From positions 114,815-178,814 of the forward strand of contig CAJWRM010000002.1 in NCBI GenBank assembly GCA_913046365.1: a DNA stretch of 64,000 bases, in the 5' to 3' direction. Shown here piece after piece: positions 1-9,779 of this stretch. Origin of the DNA: an uncultured Flavobacteriales bacterium. GTDB taxonomy: Bacteria; Bacteroidota; Bacteroidia; Flavobacteriales_D; Crocinitomicaceae. The translations under genes and the position numbers were made by a program. The notes beneath the pieces were generated by a model. It made no database searches and was not told the origin of the DNA. It saw only the letters and a program-made list of their open reading frames with translations. Position 1 is the first letter of the stretch. Every line of letters begins with the position of its first letter.

Positions 1-1
1 T

Positions 2-2599
2 ATATCAGGAACCTTCGAACACATTCAATACGATCCAATTTCTTATTCAGCCATTCGAAGTGCAAACGAATTGAACTTTGGTAAGTCCTTTATTCCAACA
101 TACGATTTTTCAAAAGCGAAAACAATCGTTTCTTTTGGTGCAGATTTCTTAAGTACATGGCTCATGCCAACTGTTTTTTCATGTCAGTATGGTGAAAAGA
201 GAAACCCTGATGGTAAATGGATGTCAAAGCATTTCCAGTTTGAAGCAGTAATGAGTGTTACGGGTTCTAATGCAGATTATAGAGCAATGACAAAGCCTTC
301 TGAAGAGGAATCTGTACTGCGGTATATGCTGGCAAGACTCAACAATACATCTGCAAATATTTCTAAATCGCTGAAGTCTGTGGCAGATAGGGCAGTTAAA
401 TCGTTAAAAGAAACTGGAAAAGAATCTTTAGTGGTTAGTGGAACAAACAATACAGGGATTCAGCAGCTAGTGAACGAAATCAATAACGTTTTAGGTGCGA
501 ATGGAACGACTATAGATCTGTATAATGAGCTAAATTTATTTCAATCTGAAGAATCTAGAATGTTAGACTTGGTAGAGTCAATGGCAAAAGGAAATAGACC
601 CGATGTTATTCTCTTTTACAACTCCAACCCTGTTTACTCACTTCCAAATGGAGCTGATTTTGCAAAAGAGCTTAAAAATGTGAAGACAAGTATATCTTTG
701 AATTCTCATGCAGATGAAACCTCATCATTGTGCACCTACATGTGTCCTGCCCATCATTCTTTGGAGACCTGGTCTGACTTTACTGCGAAGACAAATCATT
801 ATGCACTAGCACAACCAATGATTACACCTCTTCACGACACTGCTTCACCCATAGAATCTATGATGGTTTGGGCTGGTCAAGCCATAAGAGAAGGTAAAAG
901 TTCTACTGTTGCTTACCATAAAATCAAAGAAACATTCTCAGAATTGAGTGGTGGTGACTTTGACTTAGCTGTACACAATAGTTGTATTGATTTACCTTCG
1001 TCAACAATAGAAGAGACATTAGCTTTCAATACCGCGACAATTTCTAAGACACCGAAATATGACAAAGGACTTGAGCTTGTTACTTATCAGAAGACAGCCA
1101 TAGGAGATGGAAACCAGGCAAGCAATCCATGGTTGCAAGAAATGCCGGATCCAATTTCTAAAGTCACTTGGGACAATTATATTACCATGAACCCTGTTGA
1201 AATGTCAGCAGCGGGATACGCCACTACATTTGACCAAGAGAATGGTTTATCAATGGCAACTATTTCTGCGAATGGTGTGAAATATACTCTACCTGTTTAT
1301 CCTTCACCCGGGCAAGCTCTTGGAACTGTTGGTGTGGCTCTAGGTTATGGTCGAGGTGGTAACGGTGAGAAAATAGGAAAAGCGGCCTTCCAAACAAAAG
1401 AATACGGTGGGCATATTCTAAATGCAAAAGGAAATCCGAAACCAATAGGTGAGAATGCTTTTAGGATGCTTTCGGCCGTTTCAAAAGAGTTCACTTATGC
1501 AAATTCCGGGAAGATTGTTAAAATAGAGGGCGAATACATTATTGCAGCGACGCAAATTCACCATACAGTTATGGCTCGACACTCTATTGTGCGTGAGACT
1601 ACTAAATCCATTTATGATTCACAAGATAAGGAGACATACAATCCAACACATACACTTCAGACCATAGACGATCATGGGCATCATGTTGAAAAGCCCGTCG
1701 GTGAATTTGATTTGTGGGATGAACATCCTGTAGAAAATATTGGGCATCGTTGGGCGATGTCAATCGACCTCAACGCTTGCTTTGGCTGTGGAGCTTGTCT
1801 CATTGCATGTCAGGCAGAGAACAACGTACCTGTTGTGGGTAAAGATGAAGTAAGGCGCGGTCGAGAAATGCATTGGCTCAGATTAGATAGGTATTATGCC
1901 AGTGATGAAGAGGCGACTGTTGGGACACGCAAGGATAAAGATACGTTCTCATACAGTAAGGCTGAGATAGCGGCTGCTAATCCAAAGGTAGTTCACATGC
2001 CTATGATGTGTCAGCATTGCAACCATGCGCCTTGTGAAACTGTTTGCCCTGTTGCGGCAACCACACATAGTAATGAGGGTCTTAACCAAATGACCTACAA
2101 CCGATGCATCGGAACCAGATATTGCGCAAACAACTGTCCTTACAAGGTGAGAAGATTCAATTGGTTCAACTATCCTTCTTATAAAAAGTTTACAGAAATC
2201 AATCCTGCTCAAGATGATTTAGGAAGAATGGTATTAAATCCTGATGTTACTGTTCGAACGAGAGGTGTAATGGAAAAATGTTCCATGTGCGTACAAAACA
2301 TACAAGCCGCAAAACTTACTGCTAAAAAAGAAGGAAGACCAGTTGTAGATGGAGATGTGAGTTCTGTTTGTGGTGATTCTTGCCCAGCTGGAGCGATAAC
2401 ATTTGGTGACTGGAATGATATAAACTCCAATATTAGAAAGAGCTCTGAAGACAAGAGGTCTTATCAAGCCTTGGAGGAAGTAGGTGTGAAGCCTAACGTA
2501 TGGTATAAAGTAAAGGTTCGTAATGAAGAAAACGACTTACTCGCGAAGCTCCAAGAAGAGAAAGAAGTGCATCATGAATCAAATCACAAACAACACTAA
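2..2599 (+). CDS. actB: Alternative Complex III subunit ActB (5'-truncated by window edge)
   Basis: Membrane-associated quinol:cytochrome c oxidoreductase (ACIII) subunit, a fusion of a molybdopterin-oxidoreductase-like domain and a C-terminal ferredoxin-like domain. The frame is open from base 2, so the true start lies upstream; the TTG at 71 is internal. The last third holds four cysteine clusters: FGCGACLIAC, CQHCNHAPCETVC, CIGTRYCANNC with CPYKVRRFNW, and a KCSMC/CGDSC pair, matching three 4Fe-4S and one 3Fe-4S centre of the family. In known ACIII the N-terminal domain carries no molybdenum cofactor. It is the first of seven tightly spaced co-directional genes; ActA (pentaheme cytochrome) would be expected upstream of the window. 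Confidence 0.95.
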   Translation: MSGTFEHIQYDPISYSAIRSANELNFGKSFIPTYDFSKAKTIVSFGADFLSTWLMPTVFSCQYGEKRNPDGKWMSKHFQFEAVMSVTGSNADYRAMTKPSEEESVLRYMLARLNNTSANISKSLKSVADRAVKSLKETGKESLVVSGTNNTGIQQLVNEINNVLGANGTTIDLYNELNLFQSEESRMLDLVESMAKGNRPDVILFYNSNPVYSLPNGADFAKELKNVKTSISLNSHADETSSLCTYMCPAHHSLETWSDFTAKTNHYALAQPMITPLHDTASPIESMMVWAGQAIREGKSSTVAYHKIKETFSELSGGDFDLAVHNSCIDLPSSTIEETLAFNTATISKTPKYDKGLELVTYQKTAIGDGNQASNPWLQEMPDPISKVTWDNYITMNPVEMSAAGYATTFDQENGLSMATISANGVKYTLPVYPSPGQALGTVGVALGYGRGGNGEKIGKAAFQTKEYGGHILNAKGNPKPIGENAFRMLSAVSKEFTYANSGKIVKIEGEYIIAATQIHHTVMARHSIVRETTKSIYDSQDKETYNPTHTLQTIDDHGHHVEKPVGEFDLWDEHPVENIGHRWAMSIDLNACFGCGACLIACQAENNVPVVGKDEVRRGREMHWLRLDRYYASDEEATVGTRKDKDTFSYSKAEIAAANPKVVHMPMMCQHCNHAPCETVCPVAATTHSNEGLNQMTYNRCIGTRYCANNCPYKVRRFNWFNYPSYKKFTEINPAQDDLGRMVLNPDVTVRTRGVMEKCSMCVQNIQAAKLTAKKEGRPVVDGDVSSVCGDSCPAGAITFGDWNDINSNIRKSSEDKRSYQALEEVGVKPNVWYKVKVRNEENDLLAKLQEEKEVHHESNHKQH

Positions 2600-2608
2600 G
2601 ATATAACT

Positions 2609-3997
2609 ATGCAAAAGGAAGCTGCAATAAGAGAACCCCTCATACTTGGTCACAAATCATACCACGACATCACCGAGGATGTTTGTAGACCAATAGAAGA
2701 TAAAGCACCTAGAATGTGGTACATCCTCTTTGGTATTGCTTTGATCATTGGACTTTATGGTGTAGGATGTATTTTATATCTATTAGGCACAGGAGTTGGT
2801 GTTTGGGGGCTTAACAAGACTATTGGCTGGGCTTGGGATATTACAAATTTTGTTTGGTGGGTCGGTATTGGTCACGCTGGAACACTCATATCTGCGGTTT
2901 TACTTCTCTTCAGGCAGAAATGGAGAATGGCCATTAATAGGTCTGCGGAAGCAATGACGATTTTTGCTGTATTTATGGCAGGATTATTCCCGCTTATACA
3001 CATGGGGCGTTTATGGGTCGGATATTGGGTATTTCCTTTACCAAATCAGTTTGGTTCTTTGTGGGTAAACTTTAATTCACCTCTTCTTTGGGATGTTTTT
3101 GCGATTTCGACATACTTGTCTGTATCACTTGTGTTTTGGTATATTGGATTAATTCCTGATTTTGCAACGATTCGAGATCGAGCACGAAAACCTGTCTCAA
3201 AGAAAATGTATTCAATACTTGCTTTTGGATGGTCTGGTAGGGCAAAGCATTGGAATCGTTTTGAGCTAGTTTCATTGGTGCTTGCTGGTTTAGCGACGCC
3301 ACTTGTATTCTCTGTTCACTCTATTGTATCATTTGACTTCGCAACTTCTATTGTTCCAGGTTGGCATACTACAATTTTCCCGCCTTATTTCGTTGCTGGG
3401 GCTGTATTCTCGGGATTTGCTATGGTTCAGACCTTGCTTTTGATTATGAGAAAGGCAATGAATTTGGAAGCCTATATCCATACAAAGCATGTTGAATATA
3501 TGAATATCGTAATCATGGTTACAGGGTCTATTGTAGGTACTGCATACATTACAGAACTTTTTATCTCTTGGTATTCTGGAGTAGAATATGAAGCCTATGC
3601 TTTTATAAACAGAGCCACTGGTCCTTATTGGTGGTCTTACGCGGCAATGATGACTTGCAATGTGGTTTCTCCACAATTGATGTGGTTCCGAAAGTTGAGA
3701 AGAAGTCTTTTGTTTACCTTTTTCATTTCAATTGTTGTAAATATCGGTATGTGGTTTGAGCGTTATGTTATTATTGTAACTTCCATTCATAGAGATTATC
3801 TTCCATCGTCTTGGAGTATGCATTATCCGAGTCCTATTGATATCGGCGTATATATTGGTACCATTGGTTTATTCTTTGTCTTCTTTTTGTTGTTTGCAAG
3901 AGTCTTTCCAGTATTGGCGCTGAATGAAGTAAAATCAATATTGAAAGGTTCAGGACAGTCTTATAAAGAGTCACCTGATTATTATAAAAATCATTAA
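2609..3997 (+). CDS. actC: Alternative Complex III subunit ActC (NrfD-like quinol-binding membrane protein)
   Basis: Integral membrane subunit of ACIII related to NrfD/PsrC, expected to hold the quinol site next to the ActB Fe-S domain. The 462-residue protein is almost entirely hydrophobic segments, about ten helices, with the family-typical start around RPIEDKAPRMWYILF and the motif WWVGIGHAGTLISAVLLLF near residues 80-100. It begins 9 nt after actB and is followed 11 nt later by actD, so it is co-transcribed with both. Confidence 0.95.
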   Translation: MQKEAAIREPLILGHKSYHDITEDVCRPIEDKAPRMWYILFGIALIIGLYGVGCILYLLGTGVGVWGLNKTIGWAWDITNFVWWVGIGHAGTLISAVLLLFRQKWRMAINRSAEAMTIFAVFMAGLFPLIHMGRLWVGYWVFPLPNQFGSLWVNFNSPLLWDVFAISTYLSVSLVFWYIGLIPDFATIRDRARKPVSKKMYSILAFGWSGRAKHWNRFELVSLVLAGLATPLVFSVHSIVSFDFATSIVPGWHTTIFPPYFVAGAVFSGFAMVQTLLLIMRKAMNLEAYIHTKHVEYMNIVIMVTGSIVGTAYITELFISWYSGVEYEAYAFINRATGPYWWSYAAMMTCNVVSPQLMWFRKLRRSLLFTFFISIVVNIGMWFERYVIIVTSIHRDYLPSSWSMHYPSPIDIGVYIGTIGLFFVFFLLFARVFPVLALNEVKSILKGSGQSYKESPDYYKNH

Positions 3998-4008
3998 GTA
4001 AGAGAACT

Positions 4009-4539
4009 ATGTCTGAAAAAGTAATATATGTGATGTATGACGACGACGGAGTGCTGAAGGATGGCGCAAAAAAGCTCGTCTCAAAAGGTGTTAAAATCTC
4101 AGATACATTTTCACCGTTTCCTATTCATGGTATAGACCCAATCATAGGGGTTAAAAATACGCGTTTGGGGATTATGGCCTTTTTGTATGGTCTTACTGGT
4201 CTCACTTTAGCTACAATCGGAATGCGTTTTTTCATGATTGTCGATTGGCCAATGAATATTGGTGGTAAACCTAGTTTCTCATATCTTGAAAATATTTTAT
4301 CCTTTGTGCCAATTTCATTTGAGTTTACTGTAATGTGCGCTGCTCATGGTATGGCAATCACTTACCTTTTAAGAAACAAAACACTTCCTGGGATGCCGGC
4401 ACAAAATCCGGATCCTCGAACCACGGATGATAAGTTTGTTATGGAAATTCGAACTGCCGAAAATTCAATGGATGAAAAAGACTTGGATAAATTAATCAAG
4501 GATACAGGTTTTATTGAGATTGATAAAAAGACTATATAA
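4009..4539 (+). CDS. actD: Alternative Complex III subunit ActD (DUF3341)
   Basis: Small ACIII subunit of the DUF3341 family, 176 residues. The N-terminal soluble part (DDDGVLKDGAKKLVSKGVKI, then FSPFPIHGID) precedes two hydrophobic segments near residues 60-80 and 105-125, the second ending in the family-typical stretch with PGMPAQNPDPRTTDDKFV. In ACIII it packs as an accessory membrane subunit. Position between actC and actE is the canonical order. Confidence 0.93.
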   Translation: MSEKVIYVMYDDDGVLKDGAKKLVSKGVKISDTFSPFPIHGIDPIIGVKNTRLGIMAFLYGLTGLTLATIGMRFFMIVDWPMNIGGKPSFSYLENILSFVPISFEFTVMCAAHGMAITYLLRNKTLPGMPAQNPDPRTTDDKFVMEIRTAENSMDEKDLDKLIKDTGFIEIDKKTI

Positions 4540-4562
4540 GTACTATTTGAAAAGCTTTGAAA

Positions 4563-5285
4563 ATGAATAAGAAATTTAATTTAAATATGGGCCTATCCTT
4601 CCTAATTTTATTAGCATTGATGGCATCATGTTCCTCAAACCCAGATAGTGCGGGAACAGAGTACATGCCAGATATGTATAGGTCTCCAGCCATTGAAACA
4701 TATGTAGATTATGGTGAAATAAGAGGCCGTGAGAATAAGGAAATTAAAACTAAGCTATCTGCTCGTCAAACACCGAAATACACCGTGCCTTATTATGGAA
4801 CGGACGGTAGCGAAGTTCAAATGATGCTTCCTAATAAAAGGAAAGCTGGTGTCGCATGGAGAGAAAGCCATGGTTTATTTGGGTGGGATTTAAATGCTGA
4901 AAGTGCTTATGATAAAGCCAGACTTGATACTGTTAATCTCCTGACCATGACTCCTGAAAACGCAGAAACAATTTTAAAGAACGGAGAAAAATTATATACC
5001 TCGATGTGTGTGCATTGTCATGGTGAAAAGGGAGACGGTAATGGGACTATGATTCAAAGTGGTGCCTATGGAGACATGGGTGTCGTACCAAATTACAAGG
5101 ACTTAGATACTTTGTCTGAGGGTAAAATTTACTACAGTATATATTATGGTAAAGGATATATGGGAGCACATGGTTCTCTACTTAACAAAAAAGAAATATG
5201 GACTCTTGTTCATTACGTTCGACAATTTCAACGCGATGGATATGGGAAGTTTGAGGATGTAGCTGAGGCAGAAAGCGCTGAGTAG
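4563..5285 (+). CDS. actE: Alternative Complex III subunit ActE (monoheme cytochrome c lipoprotein)
   Basis: Periplasmic membrane-anchored cytochrome c of ACIII, passing electrons from the complex toward the oxidase. A hydrophobic N-terminus ends in the lipobox MASC (Cys23), so it is a lipoprotein. One heme-binding CVHCH lies at residues 149-153, followed by GDGNG, with a distal Met in KGYMGAHG. I start at ATG 4563; a TTG two codons upstream (4557) is in frame but gives no better signal peptide. Spacing to actF is 20 nt. Confidence 0.92.
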   Translation: MNKKFNLNMGLSFLILLALMASCSSNPDSAGTEYMPDMYRSPAIETYVDYGEIRGRENKEIKTKLSARQTPKYTVPYYGTDGSEVQMMLPNKRKAGVAWRESHGLFGWDLNAESAYDKARLDTVNLLTMTPENAETILKNGEKLYTSMCVHCHGEKGDGNGTMIQSGAYGDMGVVPNYKDLDTLSEGKIYYSIYYGKGYMGAHGSLLNKKEIWTLVHYVRQFQRDGYGKFEDVAEAESAE

Positions 5286-5305
5286 AAGCAATAAAATTTA
5301 GATAA

Positions 5306-6493
5306 ATGGAATTTCAAATAACACAAAAAGCCAAAAGAAATATTTACCTGTTATTGGGTACTGGTCTTTTATTGACACTTATTGGTGTGCTCACTGGTAT
5401 AGATAGCAATCATTTTTCCACGCGTCTATTGACGAATGGATTAATAGATACCTTTTTCTTTTTTGCAATGGGTTTGGGAGCGCTATTCTTTTTGGCACTA
5501 GCTTATGCTACAGAAACTGGATGGTATGCGTCAGTGAAAAGAATAATTGAGGCAGTAGCAGGATACTTGCCAATTGGAATGGGTTTGATGGGACTTGTTC
5601 TGTTGATTATAACATTTATGGATGGTGCTCATGTTTACCAATGGATGGACCCTGAGGTGGTTGCTCATGATGAGATCATTCAAGGAAAAACAGCTTACTT
5701 AAATCCTATATTCTTTTGGATCAGAACAATCGTGTATTTCGCATGTTATTTTATATTCTTGAGAGGTTTCAAAAGACGATCATTAGAGGAAGATAAAATA
5801 GGAGGTACAGACCTTCACTTTATGAATTATAAGAAAGGCGCGTTGTTTTTGGTATTTTTTGCAGTTTTCAGTTCCACATCTTCATGGGATTGGTTAATGT
5901 CTATTGACGTTCACTGGTTTTCTACGCTATTTGGTTGGTATACTTTCGCAGGCATGTGGTGCACTACAATGGTTGTTTTGATTATGGTGACTTTATACCT
6001 TAAAAAGTTGGGTTATTTAGAAAAAGTAAATGACCACCATATTCATGACCTGGGTAAATGGGCTTTTGCAACATCCTTTTTGTGGTCATATCTCTGGTTT
6101 TCACAATTCATGCTTATTTGGTATGCCAATATTGGCGAAGAGGTAACTTATTTTCAAATGAGAATAGACAATTATAAGTTGCTCTATTTCGGTATGTTCA
6201 TCATCAACTTTGCATTTCCAATGCTGATTTTAATGTCACGCGATGCCAAAAGACATGCCGGTATTTTAACATTCATTGGTTTGATTATTATTGGAGGTCA
6301 TTGGGTTGACCTGTATATTATGGTTACTGCTGGTTCGCTTGGACCCACAGCCCATATTGGATTATTAGAAATTGGAATGGCGTTGACTGCCTTAAGCATT
6401 TTTATATTAGTTATTCTGAGAAATTTAACAAAAGCTCCTTTGACTCCGGTCAACCATCCCTTTTTGGATGAGAGTATACATCATGAAATTTAA
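5306..6493 (+). CDS. actF: Alternative Complex III subunit ActF (second NrfD-like membrane subunit)
   Basis: Integral membrane subunit of ACIII paralogous to ActC, 395 residues with about ten hydrophobic segments. Recognisable parts are the dyad FSSTSSWDWLMSIDVHWFST near residues 190-210 and LWFSQFMLIWYANIGEE near residues 265-280, both typical of the family. It ends 21 nt before coxB, linking the quinol-oxidising complex to the terminal oxidase in one operon. Confidence 0.94.
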   Translation: MEFQITQKAKRNIYLLLGTGLLLTLIGVLTGIDSNHFSTRLLTNGLIDTFFFFAMGLGALFFLALAYATETGWYASVKRIIEAVAGYLPIGMGLMGLVLLIITFMDGAHVYQWMDPEVVAHDEIIQGKTAYLNPIFFWIRTIVYFACYFIFLRGFKRRSLEEDKIGGTDLHFMNYKKGALFLVFFAVFSSTSSWDWLMSIDVHWFSTLFGWYTFAGMWCTTMVVLIMVTLYLKKLGYLEKVNDHHIHDLGKWAFATSFLWSYLWFSQFMLIWYANIGEEVTYFQMRIDNYKLLYFGMFIINFAFPMLILMSRDAKRHAGILTFIGLIIIGGHWVDLYIMVTAGSLGPTAHIGLLEIGMALTALSIFILVILRNLTKAPLTPVNHPFLDESIHHEI

Positions 6494-6514
6494 CCTAACA
6501 AGTCGATAGATAAA

Positions 6515-7900
6515 ATGGAAAAAATTATTATTCTTATTGTCCTTATAACTGGAGTTATCGCTATTGCTCAGCTTGTAAGAGTATACGAGTTAACCTACAA
6601 GCTCAAGAATCGTGGCGAACATGAAATACCAAATAGAGACAACAATTTAAATGCCAAGTTGATGTTGGGTTTTATGTTGTTTCAATTTTTTGGTTTCATA
6701 TATTTAATGTTGAAATATGGTTGGACTGGTAGAGGAGAACCTGCATCTATTCAAGGGGTAGAAACAGATTGGCTATTGAATGTGAATTTTGTAATTATCA
6801 TCGCGGTATTCTTTATCACAAACTTTCTGCTGTTTTACTTCGCTTACAAGTATGTTCGAAAGCCTGGCGTAAAAGCAACCTATTACTCGCATAACAATAA
6901 ACTCGAGATGATTTGGACTATTGTTCCAGCGATAGTTCTAGCAGTCATTATTATTCTAGGTTTACAGTCATGGTCTGAATTAACGGCGGATGCATCCAAA
7001 AAAGCGGAAAAGGTTGAGCTGTTTGCCTATCAGTTTGCTTGGATTGCGAGATACGGTGGTGAAGACAATACTTTAGGTAAGTTCGACTATAAACTGACAA
7101 ATGGAAGCAATGAGCTGGCATTGATGACAGAAAGCACAATCGATACATCTGTTCAAGAAATGGGGAAATCAATTGAAAATGTTGAATTGAAATTAAAGCA
7201 GATAAATTTTGATTACCTGGCTTCCGAATATCGTGGATTAATGGCTGCTTCAGATTACAAGTCCGATGTTGATGCATTGGTTTCGGAGTTATCTTCATCT
7301 GATTTCAATCTTGTTAATGCAGAGGAAAGGTTAAAGCATCTTTATGGTAAACATTCCGGCGTAGATGGGCATATTACTGTTGCTTTAAATGAGCCGAACG
7401 CAGAAACCCAATCAATCATTGGTGATTTGGAGAAGGAACTCTCCATAAAAGAAAGATTGTATAGAAGCTTGGTTCAAATGAAACAAAACCATAATCCTGA
7501 TTTTGATGAGCTTGCACTAAATGATATTATTCAAAAAGACACCTTGTACCTTTGTAAAGGTCGAGAATATGACTTTTCTTTTAGAGCAAAAGATGTGATT
7601 CACTCTGCTTATTTCCCTCATTTTCGGGCACAAATGAATGTGGTGCCTGGAATGCCGACTCGATTTAAATTCACTCCAATATTAACTACACAAGAAATGA
7701 GGGAATCGAAGAAGGACGAAAAATTTAATTTCGTTTTAATGTGTAACAAAATCTGCGGAGGCGCACATTATAAAATGAAAATGATTGTAGTTGTTTATCC
7801 TGAAGCTGAATATGAGACTTGGATGAATTCAAAGAAAAAAGCAACTTTTAAGGATCAATATTTCCCTTCAGAAGCGGCAGAAGAAAAAGTATCTAAATAA
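6515..7900 (+). CDS. coxB: Cytochrome c oxidase subunit II with a large helical insert
   Basis: CuA-bearing subunit that accepts electrons from cytochrome c and hands them to subunit I. Three hydrophobic segments (about residues 1-22, 50-70, 90-112, then 135-150) precede the periplasmic cupredoxin domain. CuA ligands visible are His363 (DVIHSAYFPHF), Cys410, Cys414, His418 and Met421 (CNKICGGAHYKM). Between the first strand (ending near DYKLTNG, residue 198) and the CuA fold (starting near residue 335) there is a stretch of about 130 charged, helix-favouring residues that is far longer than the usual linker; this makes the protein 461 residues. It lies between actF and coxA. Confidence 0.94.
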   Translation: MEKIIILIVLITGVIAIAQLVRVYELTYKLKNRGEHEIPNRDNNLNAKLMLGFMLFQFFGFIYLMLKYGWTGRGEPASIQGVETDWLLNVNFVIIIAVFFITNFLLFYFAYKYVRKPGVKATYYSHNNKLEMIWTIVPAIVLAVIIILGLQSWSELTADASKKAEKVELFAYQFAWIARYGGEDNTLGKFDYKLTNGSNELALMTESTIDTSVQEMGKSIENVELKLKQINFDYLASEYRGLMAASDYKSDVDALVSELSSSDFNLVNAEERLKHLYGKHSGVDGHITVALNEPNAETQSIIGDLEKELSIKERLYRSLVQMKQNHNPDFDELALNDIIQKDTLYLCKGREYDFSFRAKDVIHSAYFPHFRAQMNVVPGMPTRFKFTPILTTQEMRESKKDEKFNFVLMCNKICGGAHYKMKMIVVVYPEAEYETWMNSKKKATFKDQYFPSEAAEEKVSK

Positions 7901-7926
7901 GAAATTAAAACTAAAAAAAATCTACT

Positions 7927-9777
7927 ATGTCATCAGTAGCACACGACGAACACCATCACGAGGAGCACTTTGTATCGAAGTATATCTTTAGTCAAGATCA
8001 TAAAATGATTGGCAAGCAGTTTTTAATGACTGCGGTATTCATGGGACTTGTTGCCATGATGCTCTCTATATTGTTTAGGATTCAATTGGCATGGCCAGGA
8101 GAAGAGTCAACGCTTTTAAACCTGTTTCTAGGTGATGCATGGGCACCAAATGGAATCATGAAAGAGGATATGTACCTTGGTTTGGTAACACTTCACGGAA
8201 CAATCATGGTCTTCTTTCTGCTTACAGGTGGTTTATCTGGAACATTTTCGAATATTCTTATTCCACTTCAATTAGGGGCAAGGGATATGGCTTCGGGATT
8301 TTTAAATATGCTTTCTTATTGGTTCTTCTTTATATCATCTTTATTGATGTTCGCATCTTTATTTGTGCATGAAGGAGCAGTCTTTGGCCTACAACTTGGT
8401 GACCCCACAACCTCTCTGCCCGGTGTTTGGGATGGATCTGGACCGGCAATGGCTGGTTGGACAATTTATCCGCCTCTATCAGCTTTGCCTCAGTCTGTTT
8501 CTGGTTCCGGTTTAGGGATGACATTGTGGTTATTCTCAATGACAATATTTATTGCGTCTTCTTTAATTGGTTCACTGAACTACATTGTAACCGTTCTAAA
8601 CCTGAGAACCAAAGGGATGACAATGACTAGAATGCCTTTGACGATTTGGGCATTTTTTGTGACAGCGATTTTAGGTGTGTTATCTTTCCCTGTTCTATTA
8701 TCTGCTGCTTTACTGCTCATGATGGACCGGATGGCCGGAACAAGTTTCTATCTTTCAGATATCATAGTAGGATCTGAGATGCTTGCTAACCATGGAGGCT
8801 CGCCAATTCTTTATCAACATTTATTTTGGTTCTTAGGGCATCCAGAAGTATATATTGTACTACTTCCAGCACTTGGACTATCCTCTGAGATTATTGCAAC
8901 AAATTCGAGAAAACCAATCTTCGGTTATAAAGCAATGATTGGTTCTATTTTGGCGATTGGATTTTTATCCTTTATTGTGTGGGGGCATCACATGTTCATT
9001 ACAGGAATGAATCCATTTTTGGGATCTGTTTTTGTCTTCACAACATTACTTATTGCGATTCCTTCAGCTGTAAAGGTTTTTAATTATCTTACAACCTTAT
9101 GGAAAGGATCTTTGGTTCTAACCCCTGCTATGATGTTTGCCATTGGATTGGTCTCTACATTTATAACAGGTGGTGTTACAGGTATTATTTTAGCGGATTC
9201 AGCTTTAGATATTGCCATACATGACACCTACTTTGTTGTAGCTCACTTCCACATCGTAATGGGAATGTCTGCCGTATTTGGAATGTTTGGTGGTGTTTAT
9301 CATTGGTTCCCTAAAATGTTTGGAAAAATGATGAATACTCGACTTGGATACGTTCATTTTTGGATCACAATTATTGGGGCTTATGGTGTGTTTTTCCCAA
9401 TGCATTTTGTCGGATTGGCTGGTGCTCCTCGGAGATATTATAACTACTCTGTTTATGAGGAGTTTGATCAGGGAGCTTTGGATATGATGATGGATCTTAA
9501 TGTCATTGTTACCTTCTTTGCTATTTTTGCAGCCATAGGTCAAGCCTTATTCTTGTTCAATTTCTTTTATAGCATATTTAGAGGTCCAAAAGCGCCTCAA
9601 AACCCCTGGAGATCGACTACACTTGAATGGACCACTCCTGTTGAACATATTCATGGAAACTGGCCTGGAGACCTACCGACAGTGCATAGATGGCCATATG
9701 ACTATTCTAAACCAGGTGCTCAAGAAGATTTCATTATGCAGACTGAACCTCTTGCAGAAGGAGAAGAAGAGCATTAG
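7927..9777 (+). CDS. coxA: Cytochrome c oxidase subunit I (heme-copper oxidase, A family)
   Basis: Catalytic subunit of the terminal oxidase: reduces O2 to water and pumps protons. Ligands visible in 616 residues are His90 (TLHGTIM) and His442 for heme a, His440 for heme a3 (HDTYFVVAHFHIVMG), and His305, His354 and His355 for CuB (GHPEVYIV; WGHHMFITG). Tyr309, cross-linked to the CuB His in this family, and the Glu of GHPEVY typical of A1-type D-channels are present. It closes the operon. No subunit III or assembly gene follows; the next gene converges on it only 2 nt away. Confidence 0.97.
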   Translation: MSSVAHDEHHHEEHFVSKYIFSQDHKMIGKQFLMTAVFMGLVAMMLSILFRIQLAWPGEESTLLNLFLGDAWAPNGIMKEDMYLGLVTLHGTIMVFFLLTGGLSGTFSNILIPLQLGARDMASGFLNMLSYWFFFISSLLMFASLFVHEGAVFGLQLGDPTTSLPGVWDGSGPAMAGWTIYPPLSALPQSVSGSGLGMTLWLFSMTIFIASSLIGSLNYIVTVLNLRTKGMTMTRMPLTIWAFFVTAILGVLSFPVLLSAALLLMMDRMAGTSFYLSDIIVGSEMLANHGGSPILYQHLFWFLGHPEVYIVLLPALGLSSEIIATNSRKPIFGYKAMIGSILAIGFLSFIVWGHHMFITGMNPFLGSVFVFTTLLIAIPSAVKVFNYLTTLWKGSLVLTPAMMFAIGLVSTFITGGVTGIILADSALDIAIHDTYFVVAHFHIVMGMSAVFGMFGGVYHWFPKMFGKMMNTRLGYVHFWITIIGAYGVFFPMHFVGLAGAPRRYYNYSVYEEFDQGALDMMMDLNVIVTFFAIFAAIGQALFLFNFFYSIFRGPKAPQNPWRSTTLEWTTPVEHIHGNWPGDLPTVHRWPYDYSKPGAQEDFIMQTEPLAEGEEEH

Positions 9778-9779
9778 GT

